Of a stretch of 64,000 nucleotides of DNA, positions 8,591-17,794 are shown piece by piece. The notes under the pieces were generated by a model that was not told where the DNA came from, made no database searches, and saw nothing but the letters and a program-made list of their open reading frames with translations. The DNA is from Pseudomonas extremorientalis (GTDB taxonomy: Bacteria > Pseudomonadota > Gammaproteobacteria > Pseudomonadales > Pseudomonadaceae). The stretch lies in contig NZ_MDGK01000017.1 of the NCBI RefSeq assembly GCF_001870465.1, positions 310,001 through 374,000 on the forward strand, in the 5' to 3' direction. The translations under genes and the position numbers were made by a program. The first letter of the stretch is position 1. Each line of letters begins with the position of its first letter.

Positions 8591-9557
8591 GGCGATTCCT
8601 TCCCGCAAAGCCTAGGTAAGTGCCCACCAGCAGCCACAGAACAGCGCCCACCAGGTATTTGACCCACGGGGTTATCACGGTGGTGGATGACCAATAAGCC
8701 TCGATGAACGCTGCGATCAGCAGGAAAATCATGACACCGCAGAGCATTTGCACGCTCTTGCGTGCAGCCAGCCGCAATGATTCACCACGGGTCAATTGTC
8801 CCGGAGCGATCAGTGCCCACCCCAACTGCAAGCCTGCGGCCCCGGCGAGGGCGATCGCGGTCAGTTCGAATGCGCCATGGCCGATGACGAATGACCAGAA
8901 GGTCTGGCCATAGCCGATCTCGGTCAGGTGACCGGAGACCGCACCGATGATGAGGCCGTTGAAAATCAGAAAGAACACGCTGCCCAGGCCGAACACTAAA
9001 CCGGCGGCAAACGTCTGGAACGCGATACCGATGTTGTGCATCACGTAGTAGCCGAACATCATCCAGTCTTCGCTCGATGCTCGCTCGGCGGCGCGGCCCA
9101 GGCGGCTGGCATCAGGGTCGTACATGCCCTGCATCTCGGCCACCTGTTGCGGGCTGACGATGCTGTAGATCAGGTCGGGAAACAGGTAGACCAGCAGGGC
9201 AATACCCACCAGGCTGCCAAAGAACAGCAGGCTGGCGATCAGCACAAAACGCCACTGCTCCCGTACCAGCCGAGGAAAATCGGCGAGTACAAAGCTCAGC
9301 GCATTCGCCGCCAGTTGGCTGCGATGACGGTAGAGTTGTTGGTGGCCGCGCAGGGCCAGTTGTTGCAATGGGTCTACCAGATAGCTGCTGTAGCCGCGTT
9401 CCTGGGCCAGGGCCAAATGCTGGCACAGGCGTCGATATTGATGAGGGAAATCGGCCACGTCACCGGCCTTGGCCTGGCCTTGCTCCAGCTGTGTGAGCTG
9501 CTCGGCGAAGGCTTGCCATTGGCGCTGGTGACGGCTTTCGAAAAGGCTCTGTTTCAT
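8577..9557 (-). CDS. SpoIIM-family membrane protein
   Basis: A 326-residue protein of the stage II sporulation protein M family. A soluble helical N-terminal third (about 100 residues) is followed by hydrophobic segments at about 104-127, 178-203, 205-222, 235-255, 270-290 and 300-318. In Bacillus, SpoIIM belongs to a complex with the peptidoglycan hydrolases SpoIID and SpoIIP; proteobacterial members have no sporulation role and lie, as here, in MoxR-type operons. The start overlaps the RDD stop as ATGA. The last bases overlap the next gene by 14 bases. Confidence 0.85.
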   Translation of the reverse strand: MKQSLFESRHQRQWQAFAEQLTQLEQGQAKAGDVADFPHQYRRLCQHLALAQERGYSSYLVDPLQQLALRGHQQLYRHRSQLAANALSFVLADFPRLVREQWRFVLIASLLFFGSLVGIALLVYLFPDLIYSIVSPQQVAEMQGMYDPDASRLGRAAERASSEDWMMFGYYVMHNIGIAFQTFAAGLVFGLGSVFFLIFNGLIIGAVSGHLTEIGYGQTFWSFVIGHGAFELTAIALAGAAGLQLGWALIAPGQLTRGESLRLAARKSVQMLCGVMIFLLIAAFIEAYWSSTTVITPWVKYLVGAVLWLLVGTYLGFAGRNRHAPD

Positions 9558-10246
9558 GCTGGCCCCAGCAGGCCACGGGCCACGCCATTGAGTTGTTCCG
9601 CAGCGCGGGCGGGGGATACCTGCAAGGGGGCGGCAAGAATCGAGGCCAATTCGTGAACGCGCTCGGTGGACAGTTCCCCCTGGCGTTCCGCGAAACCAAG
9701 GATCGCCCGTTGTTCGCTCAAATCCAGGGCGAAGGGCAGGCGCAGGGCCGTCGCTTGAGGAATCCGAGGGCGTACCAGCGGCTGTTCACGGTAGATCACC
9801 AGAGTCCCGGCGGCCAGGTCGCCCAGGCGCTTGAAATGGGGGTGCTGCAGGCAACTGATCGCGCCGAGGCAGTAGCCGAACGGCAGCATGTCGACAAACC
9901 GCAGCAGGTTGCGGATCAGTGATGCGGACCAGCCAATCGGAGTGCCGTCATCTTGTACGACACGCAACCCCATGACCTGCTTGCCGGGTGAGCAACCCTG
10001 GTTGAGCACCTCGAACAGCACCATGTACCACCAACTGATCAGGAACAGCAGCAGCGCTCCCAGGCCGATACCGACGTTGCCAAGCAAGGCCAATGGCACC
10101 AGCAGAACGCCCATGACCACCGCGCGTACGCCCAGGTCGAAGGCAAAGGCGAGCATGCGCGGCACCAGGCCGGCCGGGCGCAGGGGCAGGTCGATGCCCT
10201 CCGGGGTCTCGATCTGGTAGCGGGTGTCCAATGGGGCTGACGGCAT
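9554..10246 (-). CDS. RDD-family membrane protein, first gene of the operon
   Basis: A 230-residue protein with the RDD signature near its start (LVPRMLAFAFDLGVR) and the later GCSPGKQVMGLRVV motif typical of the family. About four hydrophobic helices lie between residues 30 and 140, followed by a cytoplasmic helical tail. The ATG at 10246 is preceded by AAGGA at 5 bases; a longer reading to 10312 has no support. The gene is divergent from sbcB, with about 165 bases between them for both promoters. RDD proteins are proposed ion transporters in a few cases, but the role in this operon is unknown. Confidence 0.85.
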   Translation of the reverse strand: MPSAPLDTRYQIETPEGIDLPLRPAGLVPRMLAFAFDLGVRAVVMGVLLVPLALLGNVGIGLGALLLFLISWWYMVLFEVLNQGCSPGKQVMGLRVVQDDGTPIGWSASLIRNLLRFVDMLPFGYCLGAISCLQHPHFKRLGDLAAGTLVIYREQPLVRPRIPQATALRLPFALDLSEQRAILGFAERQGELSTERVHELASILAAPLQVSPARAAEQLNGVARGLLGPA

Positions 10247-10413
10247 CGCGATCCTTGGCAGTGCAGAGTGGCTGGAAGACACGGATGCTAGCAGTGTCGG
10301 GGATGGAAGCAACCACTCAAGATTTTGCTGGATGTTTGTACAGTGTATTTGGTGCTGGTCGCGGACGCCTTCCAGCGCCTAGACTTTGTCGATCTTCAGT
10401 ACAGGAACAGCCC

Positions 10414-11841
10414 GTGACCTCCATTTTCTGGTACGACTATGAAACCACCGGCATCAACCCGCGCAGCGATCGCCCTCTTCAGGTAGCCGGAATTCGTACC
10501 GACCTTGAACTCAACGAGATCGGCGCGCCGGTCAATCTCTATTGCCAGCCCAGCGACGATATCCTGCCGCACCCCATCGCCTGTGCGATCACTGGAATCA
10601 CGCCCGCAATACTCGCGGAAAAAGGCTTGGCCGAGGCTGACTTCATGACTCGGGTGCACACTGAACTGGCCGTCCCGGGTACATGCGGCGCCGGTTACAA
10701 CACGCTGCGGTTTGATGACGAGATGACGCGCTACAGCCTCTATCGAAATTTTTTCGACCCCTACGCACGAGAATGGCAGGGGGGTAACAGTCGCTGGGAT
10801 TTGATCGACGTGGTTCGCACCGCCTACGCCCTGCGCCCGGAGGGCATCGAGTGGCCGCAGCAGGATGGGCGTGTCACGCTCAAGCTGGAGCGGCTGACCG
10901 AAGCCAATGGTATCGACCATGGCCAGGCACACGATGCGTTATCCGATGTGCGTGCCACGATTGCATTGGCTCGGCTGGTACGTGAGAAACAGCCCAAGTT
11001 GTATGAATGGCTGTTTCAACTGCGCAGCAAGCAACGGGTGATGGACCAGGTGCGTCTGCTGCAGCCGATGGTGCATATTTCCGGGCGTTTTTCTGCCGAA
11101 CGTCATTACCTGGGGGTGGTGCTGCCGCTTGCATGGCACCCGCGTAATCGCAATGCATTGATTGTCTGTGACCTTGGACTCGACCCGCAGGGGCTGCTGG
11201 ACCTTGATGCCGATACCTTGCGCCGGCGTCTCTACACCCGCCGTGACGATCTGGCCGACGGTGAACTGCCGGTCCCCCTCAAATTGGTGCATATCAATCG
11301 CTGCCCCGTGGTGGCGCCCATGAATGTGCTGCGCGCAGAAGATCGTGAGCGTCTGCACTTGGACATGAGTATTTATCAGGAGCGGGCGCTGCGGCTAACT
11401 GACGCACAGGAACTTTGGCGCGATAAGTTGGCGGCCATTTACGCGCACGAAGACTTCACGCCGAGTTCGGACCCTGAGCAACAGCTTTACGACGGTTTTA
11501 TCGGAGACCGTGACCGGCGTTTATGTGAACAAGTCCGAACGGCTGAGCCTGCGCAATTAGCGCGCCAGCAGTGGCCTTTTGATGACGAGCGTTTGCCTGA
11601 ATTATTGTTCCGCTACCGAGCGCGCAACTTCCCCGATACGTTGAACAGCGAGGAGCAACTGCGCTGGAAACTTTTCTGTCAGCAACGTTTGTCGAGCCCG
11701 GAATGGGGCGCACCGAATACCCTTGAGGCGTTTGAACAGGCTCGGCGTGAGTTCGCTATAAGTGCTACACCGTTGCAGTCCCAGGTGCTGGAGCAATGGC
11801 AGGAGTATGCGGACTCTCTAGCAACCAGAATGAATCTGTAG
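10414..11841 (+). CDS. sbcB: Exodeoxyribonuclease I
   Basis: A 475-residue single-strand-specific 3'-5' exonuclease, the same length as the E. coli enzyme. The DEDDh catalytic motifs are visible: Asp8 and Glu10 in WYDYETTG, a central Asp in the FDDEMTRY motif, and HDALSDVRATI near residue 170. SH3-like and C-terminal domains follow. A GTG start at 10414 with AGGA 7 bases upstream is preferred to the long upstream reading, because it gives exactly the family N-terminus. It acts in recombination and mismatch repair by degrading single strands. It faces mvaT across a bidirectional terminator. Confidence 0.95.
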   Translation: MTSIFWYDYETTGINPRSDRPLQVAGIRTDLELNEIGAPVNLYCQPSDDILPHPIACAITGITPAILAEKGLAEADFMTRVHTELAVPGTCGAGYNTLRFDDEMTRYSLYRNFFDPYAREWQGGNSRWDLIDVVRTAYALRPEGIEWPQQDGRVTLKLERLTEANGIDHGQAHDALSDVRATIALARLVREKQPKLYEWLFQLRSKQRVMDQVRLLQPMVHISGRFSAERHYLGVVLPLAWHPRNRNALIVCDLGLDPQGLLDLDADTLRRRLYTRRDDLADGELPVPLKLVHINRCPVVAPMNVLRAEDRERLHLDMSIYQERALRLTDAQELWRDKLAAIYAHEDFTPSSDPEQQLYDGFIGDRDRRLCEQVRTAEPAQLARQQWPFDDERLPELLFRYRARNFPDTLNSEEQLRWKLFCQQRLSSPEWGAPNTLEAFEQARREFAISATPLQSQVLEQWQEYADSLATRMNL

Positions 11842-11867
11842 TCGGTTTTGCAGACTATGCAGACAAT

Positions 11868-11895
11868 AAAAAACGCCAGCAAGCTGGCGTTTTTT
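11868..11895. terminator. Bidirectional terminator between sbcB and mvaT
   Basis: A-run, CGCCAGC, two-base spacer, GCTGGCG, T-run. It is symmetric with A-tract and T-tract, so it can end both the plus-strand sbcB transcript and the minus-strand mvaT transcript. Confidence 0.9.
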
Positions 11896-11929
11896 ATGTG
11901 TAACGGCTCAGGCGCAAGCCTGGTGAGGC

Positions 11930-12304
11930 TTAGCCCAGCAGGGTAGCCCAACCTTCAACTACGTCACCGCCCCACTTGGCTTTCCACTCTTTCAGCGTTT
12001 TGTGGTTGCCACCTTTTGTTTCAATCACTTCGCCGTTGTGCGGGTTTTTGTACTGTTTGACTTTGCGGGCACGCTTGGTACCGGTAGTTTTTACGGCGCC
12101 GCGTGGAGCCTTAACTTTCGACTCTGGATCCAGCAGCGCAATGATGTCACGCAGGGATTTGGAGTATTCACCCATCAGGGCGCGCAATTTACCTTCGAAT
12201 TCCAGCTCGGTTTGCAGTTTGTCGTCTTGGGACAGGTTCTTCAAACGGGCTTGCAGCTCTTTGATAGCTTCTTCGGTGGCACGGTATTCGTTGATCAGAG
12301 ACAT
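11930..12304 (-). CDS. mvaT: MvaT, H-NS-like xenogeneic silencer
   Basis: A 124-residue nucleoid protein, the standard MvaT length. Residues 1-60 form the coiled-coil oligomerisation region (YRATEEAIKELQARLKNL...), a basic linker covers about 70-85, and the C-terminal DNA-binding domain contains the KGGNHKTLKEWKAKW motif that inserts into AT-rich minor grooves. MvaT represses horizontally acquired, AT-rich genes in Pseudomonas; the nearby GInt island would be an expected kind of target. The start at 12304 is set by homology and by AAGG upstream; the longer reading is not supported. The order purU-mvaT-sbcB is the same as in P. aeruginosa, which distinguishes it from the paralogue mvaV/mvaU. 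Confidence 0.93.
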   Translation of the reverse strand: MSLINEYRATEEAIKELQARLKNLSQDDKLQTELEFEGKLRALMGEYSKSLRDIIALLDPESKVKAPRGAVKTTGTKRARKVKQYKNPHNGEVIETKGGNHKTLKEWKAKWGGDVVEGWATLLG

Positions 12305-12655
12305 GTGGACTACCTTATGTAGAGCGCTGATTGACAGGGATAGTGGCCCAATAATAGTCAGGCGGTTTGCCCAAGTAAACATTTAAGGTCGCATTTATGT
12401 GAATTACTTTGAATGTTTGTAGCAATGCTATGCATTCGAGTTAATTACCAGGGCGTAGACCCTAAGATAAATCTGCTTGAAAAGCGGGAGCAGCCCTGGC
12501 GTGGCGCAACAGCCTCATATATGGAGTGGTAAAACCATAGGCTATTAAGGGACAAGGCTGTGGGCGATGATCAGAATAAACGTTAACGAGTACTGCAGTT
12601 TTCCTGCGCAATCGCTAGAATGGCGGCCTTTGCGAAGTTCTGGAGTTTTCCCCTA
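12305..12655. other. Divergent promoter region of mvaT and purU
   Basis: This 351-base gap separates mvaT (minus) from purU (plus). The mvaT side (about 12330-12440) is rich in A and T, suitable for MvaT autoregulation. A TAGAAT hexamer at 12616-12621 is a possible -10 for purU, 35 bases before its ATG. No gene is visible. Confidence 0.45.
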
Positions 12656-13504
12656 ATGCGCACTTTTCGGCTGGTGATTGCTTGCCCGGACCGGGTCGGC
12701 ATCGTTGCCAAAGTCAGTAACTTTCTGGCCTCCCACAACGGCTGGATCACCGAGGCGAGTCATCACTCGGACAATCTCAGCGGTTGGTTCTTCATGCGTC
12801 ACGAGATTCGTGCCGATTCGCTGCCTTTTGGTCTTGATGCCTTCCGCGAAGCGTTTGCGCCGATCGCCGAAGAGTTTTCGATGACCTGGCACATCACCGA
12901 CACCGAGCAGAAAAAACGCGTGGTGTTGATGGCCAGCCGCGAATCCCACTGCCTGGCCGATTTGCTGCACCGCTGGCACAGTGATGAACTGGACTGCGAG
13001 ATCGCTTGCGTGATTTCCAACCACGACGACCTGCGCAGCATGGTCGAGTGGCATGGCATTCCGTATTACCACGTGCCGGTAAACCCGCAGGACAAGGAGC
13101 CGGCGTTCGCCGAGGTTTCCCGCCTGGTCAAGCAGCACGAGGCTGACGTTGTGGTGCTGGCGCGCTACATGCAGATCCTGCCGCCGGAACTGTGCCGCGA
13201 ATACGCCGGCAAGGTGATCAACATTCACCACAGCTTCCTGCCGTCGTTCGTAGGGGCCAAGCCTTACCACCAGGCTTCCCTGCGGGGCGTGAAGTTGATC
13301 GGCGCGACTTGCCACTACGTCACCGAGGAGCTGGACGCCGGTCCGATCATCGAGCAGGACGTGGTGCGTGTCAGCCACAGCGACAGCATTGAAGACATGG
13401 TGCGTTTCGGTCGTGACGTCGAGAAGATGGTCCTGGCCCGAGGCCTGCGCTACCACCTGGAAGACCGCGTGCTGGTGCACGGCAACAAGACAGTGGTGTT
13501 CTGA
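12656..13504 (+). CDS. purU: Formyltetrahydrofolate deformylase
   Basis: A 282-residue enzyme that hydrolyses 10-formyl-tetrahydrofolate to formate and tetrahydrofolate, balancing one-carbon pools. An ACT domain covers about residues 4-85 (RLVIACPDRVGIVAKVSNFL). The formyltransferase-like domain follows, with the catalytic triad Asn189 and His191 (NIHHSFLPSF) and Asp227 (ELDAGPII). The start at 12656 fits the family N-terminus, with GGAG 10 bases upstream; the upstream in-frame ATG at 12620 would add a hydrophobic leader not seen in the family. A terminator follows. Confidence 0.95.
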   Translation: MRTFRLVIACPDRVGIVAKVSNFLASHNGWITEASHHSDNLSGWFFMRHEIRADSLPFGLDAFREAFAPIAEEFSMTWHITDTEQKKRVVLMASRESHCLADLLHRWHSDELDCEIACVISNHDDLRSMVEWHGIPYYHVPVNPQDKEPAFAEVSRLVKQHEADVVVLARYMQILPPELCREYAGKVINIHHSFLPSFVGAKPYHQASLRGVKLIGATCHYVTEELDAGPIIEQDVVRVSHSDSIEDMVRFGRDVEKMVLARGLRYHLEDRVLVHGNKTVVF

Positions 13505-13528
13505 CCGACCTGTTGTGATTGAAGAATG

Positions 13529-13565
13529 AAGGGCCTGGGCGTTAAATCGTTCCAGGCCCTTTTTG
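13529..13565 (+). terminator. Intrinsic terminator after purU
   Basis: AAGGGCCTGG pairs with CCAGGCCCT across a 13-base loop and is followed by TTTTT. Confidence 0.85.
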
Positions 13566-13590
13566 TTTGCGCGCCTTTGAGGATTGAGCG

Positions 13591-13761
13591 ATGAGTGATC
13601 CGTTGGACAAAGCCACGTCAAAAGCCCCCGCTACGTTGGGGGAGGGGTGTTTGAGTCGATATGACCCGGATGACCTGGACAGCGAGGACGGCACCGAATT
13701 TCCCGGTGCCGCCGAGTTGTGGGAGCAAGAGCAGGCCAGGTCCGAGCCTGAGGACTGCTGA
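13591..13761 (+). CDS. Small acidic hypothetical protein (56 aa)
   Basis: A 56-residue reading frame with GAGGA 7 bases before its ATG. The product is strongly acidic, with a Pro/Asp/Glu-rich C-terminal half (RYDPDDLDSEDGTEFPGAA) and only two cysteines. It has no transmembrane segment or known motif. It lies between the purU terminator and the convergent chemoreceptor gene, whose stop codon directly abuts this stop. The good ribosome binding site and Pseudomonas-like codon use argue for a real gene, but I recognise no family and assign no function. Confidence 0.55.
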   Translation: MSDPLDKATSKAPATLGEGCLSRYDPDDLDSEDGTEFPGAAELWEQEQARSEPEDC

Positions 13762-15651
13762 TCAAATCCGGAAACTACCGACCAATTGCTTCAACCGTGC
13801 CGCTTGTTGCTCAAGGTCGGCACATGCTCGCAGCGTGGATTGCAAGTTTTCCACCCCTTCCTGATTGAGGGTGTTGATCTCGGTAATGTCCATGTTGATC
13901 GACTCCACCACTGAAGTCTGTTCCTCAGTCGCGGTGGCGACCGACTGGTTCATGCCGTCGATCTCGCCGATGCGCTGGGTCACGCTGTTCAGGCGTTCGC
14001 CTGCCAGGTTGGCGATGTCCACGCTGTCGAGGCTATGGCGCTGACTATCACTCATGGTACTGACCGAATCCCGGGCGCCGACTTGCAGTTCCTCGATCAT
14101 CTTCTGCACTTGCTGCGCAGATTCCTGCGTGCGATGCGCCAGGTTGCGCACTTCATCGGCAACCACCGCAAACCCACGGCCCGCTTCCCCGGCACGTGCC
14201 GCTTCAATGGCAGCGTTTAACGCCAGCAGGTTGGTTTGCTGGGAAATACTGGTAATGACTTCGAGAATCTGGCCAATATTCACCGTCTTGCTGTTAAGCG
14301 CTTCGATATTGCTGCTGGAAGCGCTGATCATCGCTGACAGCTGATTCATCGCCTTGATATTGCGCTCGACCACTTGCTGGCCGTCCTCAGCCAGATGCCG
14401 CGCATCGCTGGCCTGATGGGACGCTTGCGCGGCATTGCGCGCAATTTCCTGGGCGGCTGCGCCCAATTCATTGATGGCGGCGGCGACACTGTTGGTACGG
14501 TTGGCCTGCTCGTCGGAGTTGACCATCGACGAGTTGGACGCGCTGACCACCCGCAGTGCTACCTCATTCACAAGTTCGGTGGCTGAGGACACCTCGCGGA
14601 TCGACGTATGAATACGCTCCACGAAGCGGTTGAACGCGTTACCCAGTGTGCCGAACTCATCATGATTCTGGATGGTCAGGCGACGGGTCAAATCGCCTTC
14701 GCCATCGGCAATATCCTGCATGGCGCGGGTCATCACATGCAGCGGTTGCATCAATACGCGGATAAGCATGCCGAGCAGGGCAATGATGATCACCACGGCG
14801 ATAACCGTGGCTATTACCGCCGAAGTGCGGAATTCGCTGAGCATGGTGAAGGATTTGTCTTTATCTACTGAAATACCGACGTACCAGTTCACCGAGGGCA
14901 GGCCCTTGATCGGTGTAAAGGTCACGATGTTGTCCTTGCCGTTGGCCTCGACTTCGCTGAAGTCAGGACTGATCTTCGGTGTATTTTTTGGATAAACGTC
15001 AGCCAGGGTTTTCATCACCAGGTTTTTGTCCGGGTGTACCAGTACCTTGCCATCGGCGCTGACCAGAAACGCGTAGCCCATGCCGCCGAAGTCCAGCGCG
15101 CCAATGTTATCCACCAGGGTTTGCAGGCTCAGGTCGCCACCCACTACGCCGATGCTCTGAGCGCCTCGAGTGCTGGGGGTAGCCACGGAGATGATCAATT
15201 TGCCGGTGGCCGCATCGATATAGGGTTCGGTCAGGGTTGAGCCGTTGCTGCTTTGGGCGCCCTTGTACCAGGGCCGCACACGCGGGTCGAAACCATCCGG
15301 CATCTTGGTGTCGGGGCGGATGGTAAAGGCGCCCTGACTGTCGCCGACGTAGGTCGCCATAAATGAGGACGTCAGGGTTTTCTGTTCCAACAGGCCGGCA
15401 ACCGCAGACGGCTCGGGGTTGATGGCGATGTTTTGTGCGGCGTTTTCCACCAGCGCAATACGCCCGCTCAGCCAGGTTTGAATGTTGCTGGCGGTGACGT
15501 CGCCCATTTCATGCAGGTAGTTGTTGAGGTCGTCGCGAATGGCGTTGCGTTGCAGGTAGTCGTTGTAGAGGGTAAACAGCGCGAAAGCCGCGATGACGAT
15601 AAGGGAGGCTGCAAGCAGGATTTTGTGGCTGAAGCGCAGATTTTTATTCAT
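13762..15651 (-). CDS. Methyl-accepting chemotaxis protein, PctA-like amino-acid sensor
   Basis: A 629-residue transmembrane chemoreceptor. TM1 spans residues about 10-29, a periplasmic dCache domain about 35-275, TM2 about 277-300, then a HAMP domain and the long signalling hairpin with the conserved tip ([20 protein letters not shown]). The dCache amino-acid motif is present at Arg126, Trp128, Tyr129, Tyr144 and Asp173, the same numbering as in P. aeruginosa PctA; position 121 is Phe where PctA has Tyr. This supports binding of free amino acids through their alpha-amino and carboxyl groups. The length also equals that of PctA. There is no C-terminal CheR-tethering pentapeptide. Exact ligands cannot be read from sequence. 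Confidence 0.9.
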   Translation of the reverse strand: MNKNLRFSHKILLAASLIVIAAFALFTLYNDYLQRNAIRDDLNNYLHEMGDVTASNIQTWLSGRIALVENAAQNIAINPEPSAVAGLLEQKTLTSSFMATYVGDSQGAFTIRPDTKMPDGFDPRVRPWYKGAQSSNGSTLTEPYIDAATGKLIISVATPSTRGAQSIGVVGGDLSLQTLVDNIGALDFGGMGYAFLVSADGKVLVHPDKNLVMKTLADVYPKNTPKISPDFSEVEANGKDNIVTFTPIKGLPSVNWYVGISVDKDKSFTMLSEFRTSAVIATVIAVVIIIALLGMLIRVLMQPLHVMTRAMQDIADGEGDLTRRLTIQNHDEFGTLGNAFNRFVERIHTSIREVSSATELVNEVALRVVSASNSSMVNSDEQANRTNSVAAAINELGAAAQEIARNAAQASHQASDARHLAEDGQQVVERNIKAMNQLSAMISASSSNIEALNSKTVNIGQILEVITSISQQTNLLALNAAIEAARAGEAGRGFAVVADEVRNLAHRTQESAQQVQKMIEELQVGARDSVSTMSDSQRHSLDSVDIANLAGERLNSVTQRIGEIDGMNQSVATATEEQTSVVESINMDITEINTLNQEGVENLQSTLRACADLEQQAARLKQLVGSFRI

Positions 15652-15843
15652 GGCTTGTAGGGTCCGCTAAGGTCTTAATATCCAAGACGCGTCCTTGTGG
15701 GATGCGCAAAATGACAGCGTCAAAAAAGGTGTGATACTTCTTGTAGTAGCTCTGGTGGTCCAAGTAGGAACTATCTGACCTATTTTTAGACTTTGTGGGT
15801 CTCACATCTGCCTGTATCGACCTGGCGACACTAAAGATTAACC

Positions 15844-17334
15844 ATGGGTGACGAAATGCCTGACTCCTCGCAACTGCTTATCGGTGCCGATCTTTCCGGC
15901 CAGCCCATCGCCCAGGCCATGCGGTTGGCCAATCGCCACGGGTTGATCGCCGGTGCCACCGGCACGGGCAAGACCGTTACATTGCAACGCCTGGCGGAAG
16001 CCTTCAGTGACGCCGGCGTGGCGGTGTTTGCCGCGGACATCAAAGGGGACCTTTGCGGCCTGGGCGCCGCAGCGAACCCGCAAGGCAAGGTCGCCGAGCG
16101 CATCGCCGGCATGCCTTTCCTGAACTACACGGCCAAGGCTTATCCGGTCACGCTGTGGGATATCCACGGGCAGTCCGGTCATCCATTGCGCACCACCATC
16201 AGCGAGATGGGCCCGTTGTTGCTCGGTAGTCTCCTGGAGCTCACTGACAGCCAACAGTCGGCGCTTTACGCAGCGTTCAAGGTGGCGGATCGTGAAGGCT
16301 TGCTGTTGCTGGACCTCAAGGACCTCAAGGCACTGCTTAATCACTTGCGCTATCACCCGGAATTACTGGGTGAAGACGCGGCGCTGATGACCACCGGATC
16401 CAGCCAGGCCCTCTTGCGGCGCCTGGCGGTGCTGGAGCAACAGGGCGCTGAAGCCTTGTTTGGCGAACCGGCCCTGCAGTTGGAAGACATCCTGCAACCC
16501 ACCAGCGATGGGCGCGGGCGCATCCATCTGCTGGACGCCAGCCGCCTGGTGCACGAGGCGCCGAAGGTGTATGCGACGTTCCTGCTGTGGCTGTTGGCGG
16601 AGCTATTCGAGCAACTGCCCGAGCGTGGCGATGCAGACAAGCCGCTGCTTGCACTGTTTTTTGATGAAGCTCATTTGTTGTTCACCGATACGCCCAAGGC
16701 CTTGCAGGAGCGCCTGGAACAGGTGGTGCGGCTGATTCGCTCCAAAGGCGTCGGTGTGTATTTCGTCACTCAATCGCCAGGCGACCTGCCGGATAGCGTG
16801 TTGGCCCAACTCGGCCTGCGCATCCAGCATGGCTTGCGGGCGTTCACCACCAAGGAACAGAAATCCCTGCGCGCCGTAGCGGATGGGTTTCGGCCAAACC
16901 CTGCATTTGATGCCTTGTCGGTATTGACGGAACTGGGCACAGGTGAGGCCTTGGTGGGCACCTTGCAGGAAAAAGGCACGCCGGAAGTCGTCCAGCGCGT
17001 TTTGGTGGCACCGCCGCAATCACGGATAGGGCCGCTCAGCGAAGCCGAACGCGCCGCGTTGGTAGCCAGCTCGCCGCTGCAGGGGCGTTATGACAAGCCG
17101 ATCGACCGGGAGTCCGCTTACGAAGTGCTGATGTCACGCAAGGCGCTTGGCCCGACCGAAGAAACCAGGCCGACCAACGACGAGCCGAGTTTCACCGACA
17201 GGGCCGGTGCATTTCTGGGCACCACGGCAGGCAAGGCGCTGAAATCGGCGATGCAGCAGGCCGCCAATCAGATGGGACGGCAACTGGTGCGTGGTTTGTT
17301 GGGATCGTTGCTAGGCGGCAGCAAGCGCAAATAG
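15844..17334 (+). CDS. YjgR-type HerA-like ATPase (DUF853)
   Basis: A 496-residue P-loop ATPase. Walker A is GATGTGKT at residues 37-44, Walker B is LLALFFDEAHLLF near 275, and a sensor segment GVYFVTQSPGDLPD follows. The fold belongs to the FtsK/HerA superfamily; E. coli YjgR is of similar length and has no firmly established function. A C-terminal amphipathic tail (residues about 450-496) is rich in Gly, Ala and Arg. The start is uncertain: ATG at 15844 and ATG at 15856 both lack a strong ribosome binding site. It stands alone, tail to tail with dciA. Confidence 0.85.
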   Translation: MGDEMPDSSQLLIGADLSGQPIAQAMRLANRHGLIAGATGTGKTVTLQRLAEAFSDAGVAVFAADIKGDLCGLGAAANPQGKVAERIAGMPFLNYTAKAYPVTLWDIHGQSGHPLRTTISEMGPLLLGSLLELTDSQQSALYAAFKVADREGLLLLDLKDLKALLNHLRYHPELLGEDAALMTTGSSQALLRRLAVLEQQGAEALFGEPALQLEDILQPTSDGRGRIHLLDASRLVHEAPKVYATFLLWLLAELFEQLPERGDADKPLLALFFDEAHLLFTDTPKALQERLEQVVRLIRSKGVGVYFVTQSPGDLPDSVLAQLGLRIQHGLRAFTTKEQKSLRAVADGFRPNPAFDALSVLTELGTGEALVGTLQEKGTPEVVQRVLVAPPQSRIGPLSEAERAALVASSPLQGRYDKPIDRESAYEVLMSRKALGPTEETRPTNDEPSFTDRAGAFLGTTAGKALKSAMQQAANQMGRQLVRGLLGSLLGGSKRK

Positions 17335-17338
17335 AGAT

Positions 17339-17794
17339 TCAGGGTTTGGGCCTGGCGTGGGCTGCCAGCCGCTCAAGTGCAGCGCGCAAGGCGGGGTTAC
17401 TGATCCCGTCGGCTGTTGCCTGAATGGTTTCGGCGGCATTCGTCGACAGGTCGTGAGTATGCTCCACCACGGCGGGCAGGGTGGTGGGCGGTTGTACCTT
17501 GAACTGGATGCGCGTCAGGCCGGCGAATTCATCAAAGGCCATCAATTGACGTTGCAGGCGTTTTTGCTGATAACGCAGACGTGTCGCCCAATGGCCATCT
17601 GTGACAATTAGCAGCAGGTTGCCTTCGCGCCAGGACGCTACGCGGCAGTGTTCGCGCGCGGCCGGTTGCAGCTGGCTTTCAAGCAGGCGTTGCAGGCGGC
17701 CCAGGCGTTGCGCATGGCCGAAGATGGCTTTCAGCGGCTTGGCATCACGAAGCAACACCGCAGGCGCGCGGGCTGGTGAGGGGCGAAATGCCAT
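17339..17794 (-). CDS. dciA: DciA, replicative helicase operator/loader (DUF721)
   Basis: A 151-residue DUF721 protein. The N-terminal half has the characteristic fold segment (REGNLLLIVTDGHWATRLRY) and the C-terminal part is low-complexity and probably disordered. DciA assists loading of the DnaB helicase at replication initiation in bacteria that lack DnaC. The start at 17794 follows AAGGTG by 7 bases; the longer reading upstream is not supported. It is divergent from secA, the arrangement usual in Pseudomonas, where lpxC is also near. The stop is four bases from the convergent YjgR gene. Confidence 0.85.
   Translation of the reverse strand: MAFRPSPARAPAVLLRDAKPLKAIFGHAQRLGRLQRLLESQLQPAAREHCRVASWREGNLLLIVTDGHWATRLRYQQKRLQRQLMAFDEFAGLTRIQFKVQPPTTLPAVVEHTHDLSTNAAETIQATADGISNPALRAALERLAAHARPKP

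Noticed and set aside
12620..12655. Upstream ATG of purU
   Set aside because: It would add a 12-residue hydrophobic leader not found in deformylases and overlaps a likely -10 element. The ATG at 12656 gives the standard N-terminus.
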